Assembly: GCA_963924555.1 (NCBI GenBank)
Contig: OZ004593.1
Coordinates: forward strand, 4,274,480-4,338,479
Origin: Crambe crambe
Taxonomy: Eukaryota > Porifera > Demospongiae > Poecilosclerida > Crambeidae
Reading direction: 5' to 3'
Length of the DNA stretch: 64,000 nt
Shown here one piece after another: positions 1 through 10,299 of the stretch. The position numbers and the translations under genes were made by a program. Below the pieces are notes generated by a model. That model was not told where the DNA came from and did no database searches. It saw only the letters and a list, made by a program, of their open reading frames with translations. Every line of letters starts with the position of its first letter. Positions within the stretch are counted from its first letter, which is position 1.

Positions 1-915
1 GGCAGCCTGGCTGATCTCAATGTTGACTTATTATGCTGCTTTAGCCACTGGAAAGCACGAAGCACTACTGATCTCCGGACCCTGAAGTCGCGATGAGAAT
101 TTTCCACACCCTCCTTCCTCACGAGCAGGACATCAAGTTCTGATGGAAGTCTTGGTAGACTGGTGGCAAAGGTGGTGAGATCCTGAGGCAAGTTTATCAC
201 GTGACCCCTGTATCCATACTGTCCGTGAGGGAGGCGATAGATGGCCATAAGAGGCATGACTGCTGAAAAGCACTTGTTCTGCCTGAGACAAACCCTGCAT
301 GTCACATACATACAATATTGTAGTATATCTTATGCAGTATATTAACATTAAGTATGTGCTGACCTGCAGCTCTTGTGGAACAGGTCCAGGAATCATATTA
401 TTGGCTGCAGAATACAGCTTAGGATTAAGTTTGTCTCGACTGCATCTTAGACACTCAGAAGCTGAGTTTCCCAGGAAATGTCTCCATGCAAGTGGAGCAA
501 GTTACAGCCTGTAGTGAGTATATTTCCTGGAGAAATTTTATCATCTTTTCCTGCACACTGTGATGCTCAATAAGGGGGAGCTGTGTTTCTTGGTGGGATA
601 TTCTGCTTTGCCTCATATGTTTCAGCCTCTTAGCTCTCTGCTCAATGGACTCTGTTGTCAGTCTTTCCCTCTGAAGAGTCCTTACTTGCTCAAGCCTGGC
701 AGTTCGCTGTTCAGCAGCTCTGTGTTCTGCTGACTCTGCTTTCCTCCTGGCTCTATCTCTCGCATTTCTTTTGGCTAGTCTTGCTTTTCTCTGTTCCTCT
801 GACTCTGTTCTCCTTCTAGCTCTGTCCCTTTCATTTCTTCTTCGCTTCGCTTCTTTTCTGGTTCTCTGGATTCCATAATACTCGCTATTAGACCATGTAC
901 CAACGTTGCTTAGTA
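1..915 (-). pseudogene. Helitron-type Rep/helicase protein, N-terminal part (DUF6570-like), partial and frameshifted
   Basis: Reading leftwards from about 915, one open frame gives a basic, charged region with repeats of the type RNARDRARRKAESAEHRAA and RTARLEQVRTLQRERL. A Cys box follows (CSTC near 490, CLRC near 445), then NNMIPGPVPQELQ, and after an intron a stretch including PHGQYGYRGHVINLPQDL and FRVRRSVVLRAFQWLKQHNK. That order (R/E-rich repeats, two CxxC pairs, then the P-x-L / G-Q-x-G / F-P-x-D block) is what I know from the DUF6570 region upstream of Helitron_like_N and PIF1 helicase in animal Helitrons, which act in rolling-circle transposition. Two one-base frame breaks are visible, near 470 (between the two CxxC pairs) and near 268. 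No start codon is evident; the frame is closed upstream by a stop near 925, so an earlier exon is likely. The catalytic Rep and helicase parts would lie left of the window. Family is recalled, not searched. Confidence 0.72.
295..363 (-). other. 69 bp spliceosomal intron in the Helitron-type gene
   Basis: On the minus strand the coding frame ends in CTGCAG, followed by a GT donor, and resumes after ATGCAG. Removing 69 bases joins PQELQ directly to GLSQAEQ, the expected continuity for this domain. Its size is typical of very compact animal introns. Inferred from frame continuity and GT..AG borders only. Confidence 0.6.
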
Positions 916-2044
916 GCTATTTCATGCGCATGTGTAAGCGCATGTGCATTTTACGTGTACATACATATAAATATCTCAATCTTCCATTTTCATGATTAGT
1001 GTGGGGCTTTGCTCGCTCGCCAATTAAATCATGCACACTCGCGGGAAATTGTCAGGAAAATGATCTGGGGTAATGCCACAGGGCTTTGGTCAATTTTACA
1101 CCGCGTGAAACAGCTGCTGTACCTGAGCAGTTTGCAAAAATACCACAATAAAACCATAGCAACAGCAAGATTGGAGCTTGGAGAAGTGGCCTAACTGGGC
1201 ATCTACTATTGCAGCCAGTCAGCCCTGCCCTCAGAATGGGCTAGCTCATTACACTTACTGGTTTGTAGCTGCATCAAAACTGAGTACTGTAATTTGAGGT
1301 TGAGTAGCTGGTTAACTAGGGCAATAAAGTCTGCCCGATGATGTATAACTGAGCAAAATAGACTTTCCTAATATTAAGTGAAGCAGTATACTTGTGGAGG
1401 CTAAGACAGATCATACCAGTCAGTTTGCCAATGTACCGGAAGTCGTAGACCGCTGTATTATTTTATTTGTATTGTCGAGTCAGCAGAATTAACTTACTTG
1501 ATACAGCAGTGGACGTATACTAAGTAGTGAAGTCTGTGAACAGAATGTTAGTATTGAAGAGAGAGTGAATTTTCTGAGTCACTCAGAATACTAGGTACAT
1601 TACATATCATCTGTCAGGATTTCATTCTTTGATTTAAGAAGCAAAATACTTATTCTACAAAATATTAAAAACTTGTTCTAAGCCTCCGTTTAGATACCAA
1701 ATCACATAAAACTTCCCAGGTAGCTACATAGACACCATGGATTGTTTATGCAGTGAAGATTTGCATAATCCAGTCATGCATAACATGTTTTGAGTATTTC
1801 GGTGGGTGACACTCCTGCAGCTGGACTTGTTGGAGGGTTTAAATAAAGAGGGAGTTTGGAGAGCTTATAGATGTACAATTGAAAGTGAAGAACTATGTTC
1901 AAAGGTAATGTCTTTTGCCCTCACACAAAATTATAATCACTACAGTATTTCTAAGGAACTTGTCACACATTGCAGGTTGCTATAGGTACTTCTCTACTCT
2001 TTATGGTGTCAACCGATTAAATTGAAATTATTCATCATTGCATC
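916..2044. other. no recognisable gene
   Basis: AT-rich sequence with many stops in all frames. I see no coding signature, long repeat arm or RNA gene. The longest open stretch (1009-1194, plus) has no family resemblance and is probably chance. Confidence 0.5.
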
Positions 2045-2398
2045 ATGGATAAAAAATATTTTACTCTTAACCATCTAAACAAGACCATTCAAGATTTCGA
2101 GTATGGTGAGCATGAAAAATCGAATGTTCCAAGAGCTATTGATAAGGAATGGCTTATTGCAAGCCAATCAGGTGTGTATATGAATTCACATAGCTACACT
2201 ATGGTATTAAGAAGTTTCCACATACAAACCACAATCATAATAGAGCTTTGAAGAAAGCAAAAGACTTGAAGAATCAGGCAAGGAAAGATTATAGAAGAGC
2301 CAAAAGAAGTGGAATAGGTCAATCAGAAATACAGTCACTTGTCGCTCCCTGAAAAAAAAAGATCCATCAGAGTTGACAAGTGGAATTGGGCTAAGCAA
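2045..2398 (+). other. unrecognised plus-strand coding-like remnant
   Basis: An ATG-initiated stretch to 2251 is followed in another frame by HNRALKKAKDLKNQARKDY and RRAKRSGIGQSEIQSL, a charged helical composition that looks coding. The frame change and the later A-run mark it as a remnant. I do not recognise the family; it could be the tail of a retroelement ORF. No partner gene is near. Confidence 0.22.
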
Positions 2399-2983
2399 GC
2401 AAGGCAGAGATGTTATAAGAACTTTGGAAGTTTACCAGCAACCTCCTAGATGATAATTCAACCAGAAGAGCCATACCAACTTTCTATATGTGCTTAGTGC
2501 ACGTCAAGATAAGCACAAGGCCATACGTACGCTGACAACAATTTTCATATATACACTGTAGCCACGAGATTGATCCAACTCCCTGCCATTTCTTGAATAA
2601 AGATAAAGCACACTGCAGATAAGGTACGTGCGTAACCTCACTTCAATCTCTAGTATCCTAAGAATGCGATATCCTATATATTGATAATTAAACACCCATG
2701 GCCTACCAAAGGAATGATTATAAGGCAGACTGCAAATTTAAGGTACACAAATAACCCTCAACCCAATCCCAACCCCATTTGTATGCAAACTTATATCTAT
2801 ACTTATTGTCATAGATAGATCTGATCTAACACCAAAAACTCAGCATGATCCGACACCCAAAACCCACAGAGATCGACATACAGGGGTTAACATGTATACT
2901 CAATGTTCATTTCTTGCTAGAGATCAATGATGAAGGTTAGTAGTTATTTTAATTACACACTTTCAGATAAGTAAATAATTTTA

Positions 2984-3349
2984 TTGTTGTACATGTCATT
3001 TTCGCTACAGAACTGTGATCATTGCAAACTTGAAATTTTTTACAAGGAAAAACCAAAGAAGAAAAAAGTAGTATTCACCTTCTTCCATAATAGCTGCTTC
3101 ATAAAATTGAAATTCAGTACTTTGCAGATATTGGAGAAGTTTATTTTTGTGAATTACGAGTACACATACATACTTGTCTATACAAAATTTCAATGGAAAG
3201 GTGCTGTTGCCAATATGATAGCTGGAGAAGTCCTGTTAGCAGAGAAATGCAGAAATTACAAAATCATCTTGGTGTGGGAACACAAAACTGTCTCCATACA
3301 TGGCTCCGCCAGGATAGCAGTGAACATCCGTGTATCTAAGGTCAAATGA
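2984..3349 (+). other. unrecognised ORF sharing a motif block with 55568-55670
   Basis: 121 codons from ATG, lysine-rich, no recognised domain. Bases from about 3050 to 3140 (a Lys-rich stretch, then the bases encoding FTFFHNSC and the following 50 bases) recur at about 55568-55660. This is therefore part of a dispersed repeat rather than a unique gene. Confidence 0.25.
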
Positions 3350-3619
3350 ACAGAGCTAAACTCATTCTAGAAGAACGACATTGCAACTCCATCACCATGA
3401 GTGGTTAAGGTGCGATCCTGCATAAGATGGCTGGAACGGAGGAGGCAGTGGACACCCACCAATAGTGGTAAGGGCACACTGTGAAGAGATTGATATTACT
3501 AGCAGAATTCTCTTACTAATTTTGTTCTTTACTTATAATTAGATGCTCGGGCAAGGGGGTAGACCTGAATACAATTTCCAATCCATAATAGTGTTGGCTA
3601 ACGTTGTATATTGGGTGAC

Positions 3620-4976
3620 AATTTTATCAAAGTTTGCTTGGGATAACACTTTGACCAATGCACAATTCAAAAGGGAGATAGCAAGGCAGAGATTCAATTT
3701 GGTATTACATGCAAAATACTCAAAAGTTTTCAAGGTGGATACCTGTTTGAGAGGTTTAGACATATTCCTACACTAACTAAAGATAAAATAAATAAATAAA
3801 TAACAACAATAATAATATAACAACTGAATTGAGATTAGCTACTAGGAAAGAATTGACTGACATAATAGTTTAATAGCTAACTTCTTGCAGTCCACATAGT
3901 GGGTTATAGATCCAGTTAGGAAATGAATGTGAGAAGATTTAGCTCAACACATAAGATAGCAAACAGGATTGATCCACTAAAGAAACTTAAAAACAAAAAA
4001 ATTGGAAAATATTCATGCCACAATATATAAAAATTTAAGAGAAATACAAATAAATATATAAAATGATTAACAATAATACTTCAATTATTTTTGAGAGCCT
4101 CTGGAGAGTCTTGTAATTGCCTAGTGCTACTGAAATGGTCCCATTAGAGTGAAATATTTACAATGTTGTCCTCATTAAAATAAGAAAATTCTCTCTTAAG
4201 CAGCTGATGTCATGAAACATGATCTATCCAAAGATGAGGGACATCGTATTAGCCATGAGTTTAAATATACACTGCATTGCAAGTGGATCTAGTCCTGAGA
4301 GAAGGTGAATAAAGCATTGCTTTGAAAAGATTAAATTTTTTATTTACTATTTTGGATAATTATTGGATTACTCATTGATGGTTCGAATTTCCTTTATATT
4401 ATCTAGCCTTTTTATGATGATGGGAGATGAAGGAGTAAAATAGGCATAAGCAGCTGCATAAATCGTCTGAAGTCCCACTGTGTAGCACAGCAATAGCGAA
4501 TAGTTTCTTATTCCAACCATTTCAACTTAGGAGCTGTCTATATTATGTGTACATTACTTTCTCCCAATGAGTCCAATCCCCATGGTCAAATGGTAGAGAA
4601 TGGGTGGTTAAAAAGATGAAGTTACAGAAATTAGAATTACAAAGCAGTTATGAAGTTCTTTTGGAACAAAAAACAACAAAGAATAACAAAACAAAACAAC
4701 AAAATAAAACTGTAGTGGATTCCTTTGTTGTGAACAAAAAAGTATGAAGCAGTTATGAAATGTATTCGGTAAGTGCACTAGAACTCCTTGTATGAAAAAA
4801 CTAACATGTCAAAAAATGTAATAAACAAACGAATAAAAAGAACATAAATTGACAAAAATGATAACTAAAAATCCAATGTATGTAAGAATAGGTTAAAAAT
4901 GTAGTATTATGCCTATGACTAACTCTCAAACAGGAAATCATGTGAAAACATTAAGTACTTACCATGAACACCATAA
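3620..4976 (+). repeat. dispersed duplication, copy 1 (pairs with 12345-13592)
   Basis: Matches copy 2 in the same orientation and order: a block ending GTGGATACCTGTTTGAGAGG (about 3732), one around GAAAGAATTGACTGACATAA (about 3848), the GATGAGGGACATC segment (about 4235), and a terminal stretch around CAGGAAATCATGTGAAAAC (about 4932). The copies differ by many small indels, especially in A-rich and AATA-rich spacers. No ORF is conserved between them, so this looks like an old non-coding interspersed repeat or segmental copy. Confidence 0.65.
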
Positions 4977-5440
4977 TTAATATACACTGCAAAAACGAGT
5001 GTGTTATTTTGATACGTGGTAGTGTGTCATTTGATTGCCCCCTAAAATAGCACACAATACGCTCACAGGAAAAATTTCTGTGCCCTCGAGTATACCATCC
5101 TGGATGATATCATCTGGTAAGAGGTGGTTAGTGATGACACACTGTAATCCACACCAGCTGGAAGTGAATAATGATCAATAATCTTAAGACTGTGAGGATC
5201 AAGGCCTGTGTGGTGGAAACGCTTCTGGAATAGGTACTGTGCTAAAGAGCATCAGGCTAAGAGACGAGCTAAGGTCAGATCAATCTATTGAAATGACTCA
5301 AATACCTCCTCTCAATAGTCTTATATTACAATATTCTCAAATCAATCGTGTATATATTTGCAATCAAGAGTGTGTATCATTCCATTCAAAAAGCCATCAA
5401 TAGCACCAAGCAATGATTAAGAACAAATTCATTTGAAGAG
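4977..5440. other. no recognisable gene
   Basis: Stops in all frames and no repeat arms that I can pair within the window. Confidence 0.4.
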
Positions 5441-5660
5441 ATAGATGACATGCTGGCGAATGGAGACCAGTCATCTGCATGTGGCTGGACCATTCAACTT
5501 AGTGAAGACAGTATTTGAAGAGAGAGAACAGTTCAAGCTGGCAAAGAAAGGGTTGAGACCTTATTTTGAAGTGCTTAATTAGGTATCACAAGAGATGCGA
5601 TTTATGAAGAGTTCACAAATTGCTTCCTTTTGGAGAGGGCTGCAGCATATGTATATGTAG
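5440..5660 (+). repeat. interspersed repeat with coding-like content, copy 1 (pairs with 7687-7840)
   Basis: Contains ANGDQSSACGWTIQLSED in one frame and, after a break, EFTNCFLLERAAAY. The same two nucleotide blocks recur at 7687-7760 and 7785-7840, separated by different spacers. Both copies carry stops. Probably a fragment of a multicopy transposon gene; family not recognised. Confidence 0.5.
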
Positions 5661-6060
5661 AATTTCAAAGACTGAAAAGGAAGAAATCAGAGGGCATCAA
5701 GCCTACCCAGATCGCATCACATCCATCAACGATGTTCTGGTAACCATACCAGCTACATAAAACTTAAGGGAGGATTATCCCATTAATCAGGACTCAGTCA
5801 TGATACAAGACCTCAAGGATCAGTTCCAGTCAATCATTGACGACACATGTAGAGCACTTGGTAAAAGCTCTGAGTAAACAAAAATTGCAGATTTTACATA
5901 CACAAGATCAAAGAACACCTTCTCCATAACAGAGGTACTGTGGTGCTCTAAATGGGACGGCATACTCTTTGCCATTTGTATTAGGAAAAGTAGCAGTAGC
6001 CTTAGATTATACATGATGCGATCATGAATAAAGTCATTCTTTACTATAATGTTATGATAA

Positions 6061-6740
6061 ATGGAATCATGTATGCGAAAGTACCAATTACGATCAGCAA
6101 ATGATACTATATTATTCATTTTTACGGAAGGACTAATAATTATACAGCTTCAGCTCTACGTATTTTTTTCCTTCAGTCTTCATCTTGGTGCTTTCTACCA
6201 GAGCTGGAGACGATTTCCTCTTCATAGGATGGGAATTGATCATATGATATTATTGGGGGGTGTCAGTAAAGGCAAGAGCATTGCTCTGAAATTTTTTTTA
6301 GCAGCCTGCAACTACCCAAAGGGATATCAAACATTCTTCTCTGAAAATATGGCTCAGAGATTCCTTAGTGGATTACTCCCATTTAGTTATGATAATCCAG
6401 GGAACTATGATGTTGTAAAACAGCTCTTCATTACATGTTTTTGGAGGGGCTGGTATGGGTAATGAACATACACAATTCAATGCCCTATGCACTCCACTGA
6501 TAACAGCTAACGAATATGTCCTGGAGACCAGGTACAGCTATGATAAAGCATATAATTTAGGATTGTATAAATCTTTAGATATCTTGTACGAGCAATACTA
6601 GTAGTACCCTTTAAATTTCAAGCACCACAAGTGGAGCTTCGTATTCTTGATGAAATGCTGAAAACTTGCTACCATGAGATATCAAAGAATGGGCTCAACT
6701 TACTTAGAGAGGTCCTACAGTATCCCTTTTGAGACGAAGA
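6061..6740 (+). pseudogene. P-loop NTPase/helicase-like remnant
   Basis: The frame contains LLGGVSKGKSIALKFFLAAC, a Walker-A-like phosphate-binding loop (G-x-S-K-G-K-S) at about 6258-6310. It continues to PFSYDNPGNYDVVKQLF (near 6378-6430), then breaks at a T-run near 6440. In the shifted frame it continues with FGGAGMGNEHTQFNALC and TPLITANEYVLE. A further fragment, VPFKFQAPQVELRILDEM, appears from about 6607. The order (P-loop, F-A/S-Y-D-D/N-P block, F-G-G, T-A-N-E) is what I recall from multicopy cnidarian and sponge ATPases of the DUF927/phage-helicase kind, probably mobile. The bounds are those of the visible homology; the 5' portion may include an intron ending near 6177. Dead by frameshift; function is inferred. 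Confidence 0.45.
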
Positions 6741-7339
6741 TGAGTGTGCCCTAGCCCTGGCACGCTCATGGGTGGTGCTTAATAGGGACAGGGGTAGGGA
6801 GGGATGTGGCAAGGGCCACACCCCACCAATTCAGTCCTGCCCCGTGTAAAAATATAGGGGTCTGGACTAATCCGTATATCTGAAGGAGCAATAGAATTGT
6901 AAAGCTGGACCAACTGAGTACTGTCATATTGAAAAATCGCGAAAAGAGAATCCAACTGCCAGAGAAAGTGTAAAAATTGAGAGATAGCTAAGCTTTTAGC
7001 ATAGTTTCCAGAGCCTGAGTCGAAGTATGGCAGCTGCTGAGCCAAATTCATTGCCAGGACGGTGGAGTTACTTGGCTATTTCACTGAAGCCAGAGCAAGA
7101 GAGGACTCTTCAGAAATTTGTAACTGGCCATGATGTCTGTGTGTCACTCCCTACTGGCTAGAATGAATGTAGTAACTTACCACAGGCAGACAAGCCATGT
7201 ATTGATCCTGATCGGTTGCTCCTTCGACAGAATACTGGATGAATGTCAGTGCCCCATGCAGCTTTGTCCATTGCACGAGACTGTATGTATTCCTAGTGGA
7301 GGATGAAGTCAAGTGACAGGTCACATGACAAGTTGGGAC

Positions 7340-7420
7340 TGGCTGGAAGTAGGACGAGGAGGAGAAGGATGGATGAGAAGAGGAAGAGGTGGAGGGGTGG
7401 CAGATGCATGTAGCTAGCTT
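7340..7420 (+). repeat. short GGA-rich (RG-type) module
   Basis: A purine-rich stretch of GGAGGA / GAGGTGGAGGGG words, matching longer versions at 21180-21290, 25797-25975 and 60395-60545. It sits immediately left of the foldback element, in the same order as at 25.8-26.6 kb. Confidence 0.5.
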
Positions 7421-7473
7421 AGATTCAGCGAGGGTTTATCTGCCTAACTTCAACACTAAAAAGCTACTGTTCA

Positions 7474-7682
7474 AAGAAAAAAAGATGTAGGGATGACCAC
7501 TGCTCGGAAACTAAAAGGATGAAAATGTGATCAATCTTCTTTGTTCTGTATATCCAGCCAACAATTCCTATATATATTATACACTATCTGAAACTACCCA
7601 ATGGAATTGTTGATATACAGAACAAAGGAGACTGATCACATTTTCATCCTTGTTTCCTTACTTTTTTGAGCAGTGGTCATCC
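7474..7682. mobile_element. foldback (palindromic) element, decayed copy
   Basis: The left arm begins GATGTAGGGATGACCACTGC (7483) and the right arm ends with the inverse at 7682. The arms also pair through the segments around TTGTTCTGTATATCCAGCC and ATATACAGAACAAAG. It is the same family as 26314-26576, with more mismatches and the outermost bases of the right arm lost. No coding content: a non-autonomous element moved, if at all, by a transposase supplied elsewhere. Confidence 0.75.
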
Positions 7683-7686
7683 GATG

Positions 7687-7840
7687 ACTTGCTGGCGAAT
7701 GGAGACCTGTCATATGCATGTGGCCAGGCTATTCAACTTAGTGAAGACAGTACTTGACATATTTATTGATACTCTATAGGTATCACAAGAGATTTATGAA
7801 AAATTCACAAATTGCTTCCTTTTGGAGAGGGCTGCAGCAT
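7687..7840 (+). repeat. interspersed repeat with coding-like content, copy 2
   Basis: Partner of 5440-5660. The left block (encoding LANGDLSYACG in one frame) and the right block (CAAATTGCTTCCTTTTGGAG) are conserved; the spacer between them differs. Confidence 0.5.
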
Positions 7841-8189
7841 CAACTTTACCATTTGGAATCGACGATCCCAACAATAAACCAAACGAAGAAAGTAACTTAA
7901 AAATGAGATTCTGTACAACCAGGAAAAGACAGGCTCTCTGAGGAGAACCACTCTGGTTCCGAAGTCTGTACCTATAGTGGCAACTAATTACAAGTGTCAT
8001 CTTCTCTTCAAAAGACCATCCTCTTCCAGCAGGGTTCCACTTCAAGTGGTTTGGTTCATTAACTAGCGAACATTCAAATGTTGATGTTACTAGCTTAATT
8101 ATCTGAAGAAGATCCATGAGATCAAAACATTTTGAAATGAATCCTGGAAGATCTGGGTAACTCTGCCCAGATTTTTCATTTTTTAAACG

Positions 8190-8790
8190 CTAATGAGGTG
8201 CAAAAGTGAAGATGTTTGGTCGAATACTCAACCACAGAAGGAGAGACATACAGAAATGATGACCAAAACCCTCGATAACATCATGAGGGAGAAAGACAAA
8301 CTCAACGAGAGAAAGAAAAGAAAACTCAAATCTGGAGGACCCCAACCCCCAACGACAGAAGAAAATGAGAGGAAAGGACCCACAAGCCTCCGCCTCCTCA
8401 TCTGACACAACCACCAACCTAACCAAGAAGGGAAAGGGAACCCACAGGAAACGAGACAGCCGATCCAGACCGAAAGAGTAGCCACGCCCACAAGCACCAC
8501 CCAAGGACAGCAACATCCATCACCACTGATGGCCTCGCCCAGCCCATGGACCCTGGAAGAATCCTGATGGGTTTCCTCTCCTCCCTCATACAACAGGGAT
8601 ACGGACCGACTATCAACCCTTACCAGGTACCTCCACCTCAACCTATGCCACACTGCACCCCTGGTCACCCTTAGCCACCACCGCTGGCGGCCCAGGGGGT
8701 TCAGCAGGAGCAGCAACCCCCGCTGCCTCCTCTAAACATGCAGAATTTTTGGCAAACAGGCAGATAACCGGAAGTACAGCCAGTAACGCA
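8190..8790 (+). other. possible proline/glutamine-rich ORF remnant
   Basis: Two plus-strand frames look coding by composition. The first, from the ATG at 8193, is a charged segment (REKDKLNERKKRKLKSGG). The second, from about 8400, contains GLAQPMDPGRILMGFLSSL, an in-frame stop near 8670, and then PPPLAAQGVQQEQQPPLPPL. The stretch is GC-richer than its surroundings. It could be the gag-like first ORF of a retroelement, but no zinc knuckle is seen. The open minus-strand frame here is low-complexity and rejected. Confidence 0.28.
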
Positions 8791-8944
8791 ACAGAACATG
8801 TAGATAATTATAAAGATAATTATAAGTACACACCCCCACCCAAATCATAACGTTGTAAAATCAGAAGCAATAAAGTATATTTAACCTATAAACCTAACAA
8901 CCATAAGAGTAGATACAATAGATCACTCAGAAAGAAGGCAGATA

Positions 8945-9290
8945 GCTGCCTGAATCCAGAGTAAATTAACATTTCAAATGGTGGGAAGCAACTGTTCATG
9001 AGGGACACAGAGTGGAATGGGGAGGTTTAGAAGATGACAATTGAAGATGGATTATAGAAAGGAGTGAGAGCAGGAAAGAGGAGTGAATACAGCTAAGATG
9101 AAAGCAGATGAGATGCATGAGGAATTGAAGAAGTTTGATTATTTTAGTGGAGATGGAGTACCTATGTGGAAGTTGTTTTGGAGAGTGGGCACATGTTTGT
9201 TTATTCCCAGGTTTCACTGTGAGTAAAACCCCATAGAACGTTGCTGGTGCCATTCCAAACGATTCACTCAGGCATCAGAAGCAAACCAAG
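8945..9290 (+). pseudogene. DDE transposase C-terminal remnant, copy 1
   Basis: Homologous at DNA level to 19370-19680. The readable peptide signature ends F-x-F-H-C-E, a stop, then N-P-I-E-R-C-W, the region around the final catalytic glutamate of a family I recall from sponges and Hydra (PKFHCELNxIE..W). The frame is broken by indels near 9030-9080 and 9165, and by a TAA directly after FHCE (near 9222). Abuts the Penelope-like fragment. Confidence 0.5.
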
Positions 9291-9321
9291 CACATTGGAC
9301 AAACCACAAGCCTGCTTAGTA

Positions 9322-9777
9322 ACTCCATACGTTTAAAGGTTTAAGTGAGAAACTGGAAAAACGTTGTAAACAACTTAACATGAGAACTGTTTTTAGCTCG
9401 AATAGAAGAACTTGTCAAAGTGAAGAACAAAAAGGAACCAAAAGGAACCATCAAAATTGAAAGGAGTAGTGTATAAAATTGATTGTAGTTGTGGACATGC
9501 ATACATAGGAGAGACTGGACGAATGCTAGATGTAAGAGTAAAAGAACATGAGAATGCAGTAAAGAAAGATGACATGAACAATAGCATATCAGTGCATGCA
9601 AACTCCACTATGCATAACATAATCTGGGATAGTGCAAGGATATTAGAAATAGAGAACAATTATAAAATAAGAAAGCTTGAAGAATCACTACACATCTCAG
9701 CTTGTTCCAGAACAAACTCACTCATGAACCTAGACAGAGGCCTACAGGTGCATTCTTCATGGATAACATGCATCTAA
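9322..9777 (+). pseudogene. Penelope-like retroelement, 3' part with GIY-YIG endonuclease
   Basis: From 9457 an intact 106-codon stretch contains GVVYKIDCSC followed by AYIGETGR and R-V-K-E-H. These are the GIY-YIG nuclease signature (first Tyr in VVY, second in AYIG, Arg in ETGR). Downstream SISVHANSTMHNIIWDSARI and ENNYKIRKLEE match the usual end of the domain. Upstream, out of frame, GLSEKLEKRCKQLNMRTVF and KVKNKKEP fit the linker that follows the reverse transcriptase in Penelope-like elements, where this nuclease helps integrate the copy. The RT itself is missing, so the copy is 5' truncated, with frame breaks near 9335 and 9405. The stop at 9775-9777 ends the frame. Confidence 0.75.
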
Positions 9778-10039
9778 CCTTAGGCAATTTTTCAACTTGG
9801 AATTATAAATCACTGAAGATCATTATTGATCGAAAATTTTGATTGGATTCTATTGATACTTAGCTACTACAGTATTGAAGCTCAATAATAATATTATATA
9901 ATTAATTAACTGTAGTAATGAGCATATATGACATCATATCAATGGTGTTTGGCCTAGTTTCCTAGTATTTCAGCTATTTCGCAGGAAACTTGGAAGCGAA
10001 ACAAATGGACAACAATCTACAAAAGATTCAAGCTGATGT

Positions 10040-10293
10040 AGCTTCACCCCTGACAGAGCTCATGGCAATGGTGGAAAATGAATCAGACCTCCTCCTGAGG
10101 CACCAAAGTGAGGCCAATATTTGAAAAAATAGTGTGCATGGGTGAAGACGAATTTGACTGCCCGCTACTAGAAAAAAAAGAGATAATAGCTATTGTCATT
10201 CCTACGATTGATATTGTGGAATCAGTATCCATTCTTCACGAATGCACCCCTACTTGTACACTCTACTTCCATTATAGAGAGGGAGAATATTGA
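10040..10293 (+). other. unrecognised multicopy-type ORF fragment
   Basis: Two adjacent frames read TELMAMVENESDLLLRHQ and, from 10108, ANIFEKIVCMGEDEFDCPLL then ESVSILHECTPTCTLYF. The C-P-L-L and H-E-C-x3-C pattern resembles a repeated sponge protein of unknown role that I recall only vaguely. Ends at TGA 10291-10293. Function not assigned. Confidence 0.25.
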
Positions 10294-10299
10294 ATCATG

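Noticed and set aside
7794..8117. 107-codon minus-strand frame
   Set aside because: No motif; it overlaps a plus-strand dispersed repeat at its start, and its stop-free length is near chance for this region.
8228..8716. 162-codon open frame on the minus strand, longest in that region
   Set aside because: Composition is a mirror of the Pro/Gln/Lys-rich plus strand (Leu/Ser/Val/Gly runs) with no motif. The plus-strand frames read better.
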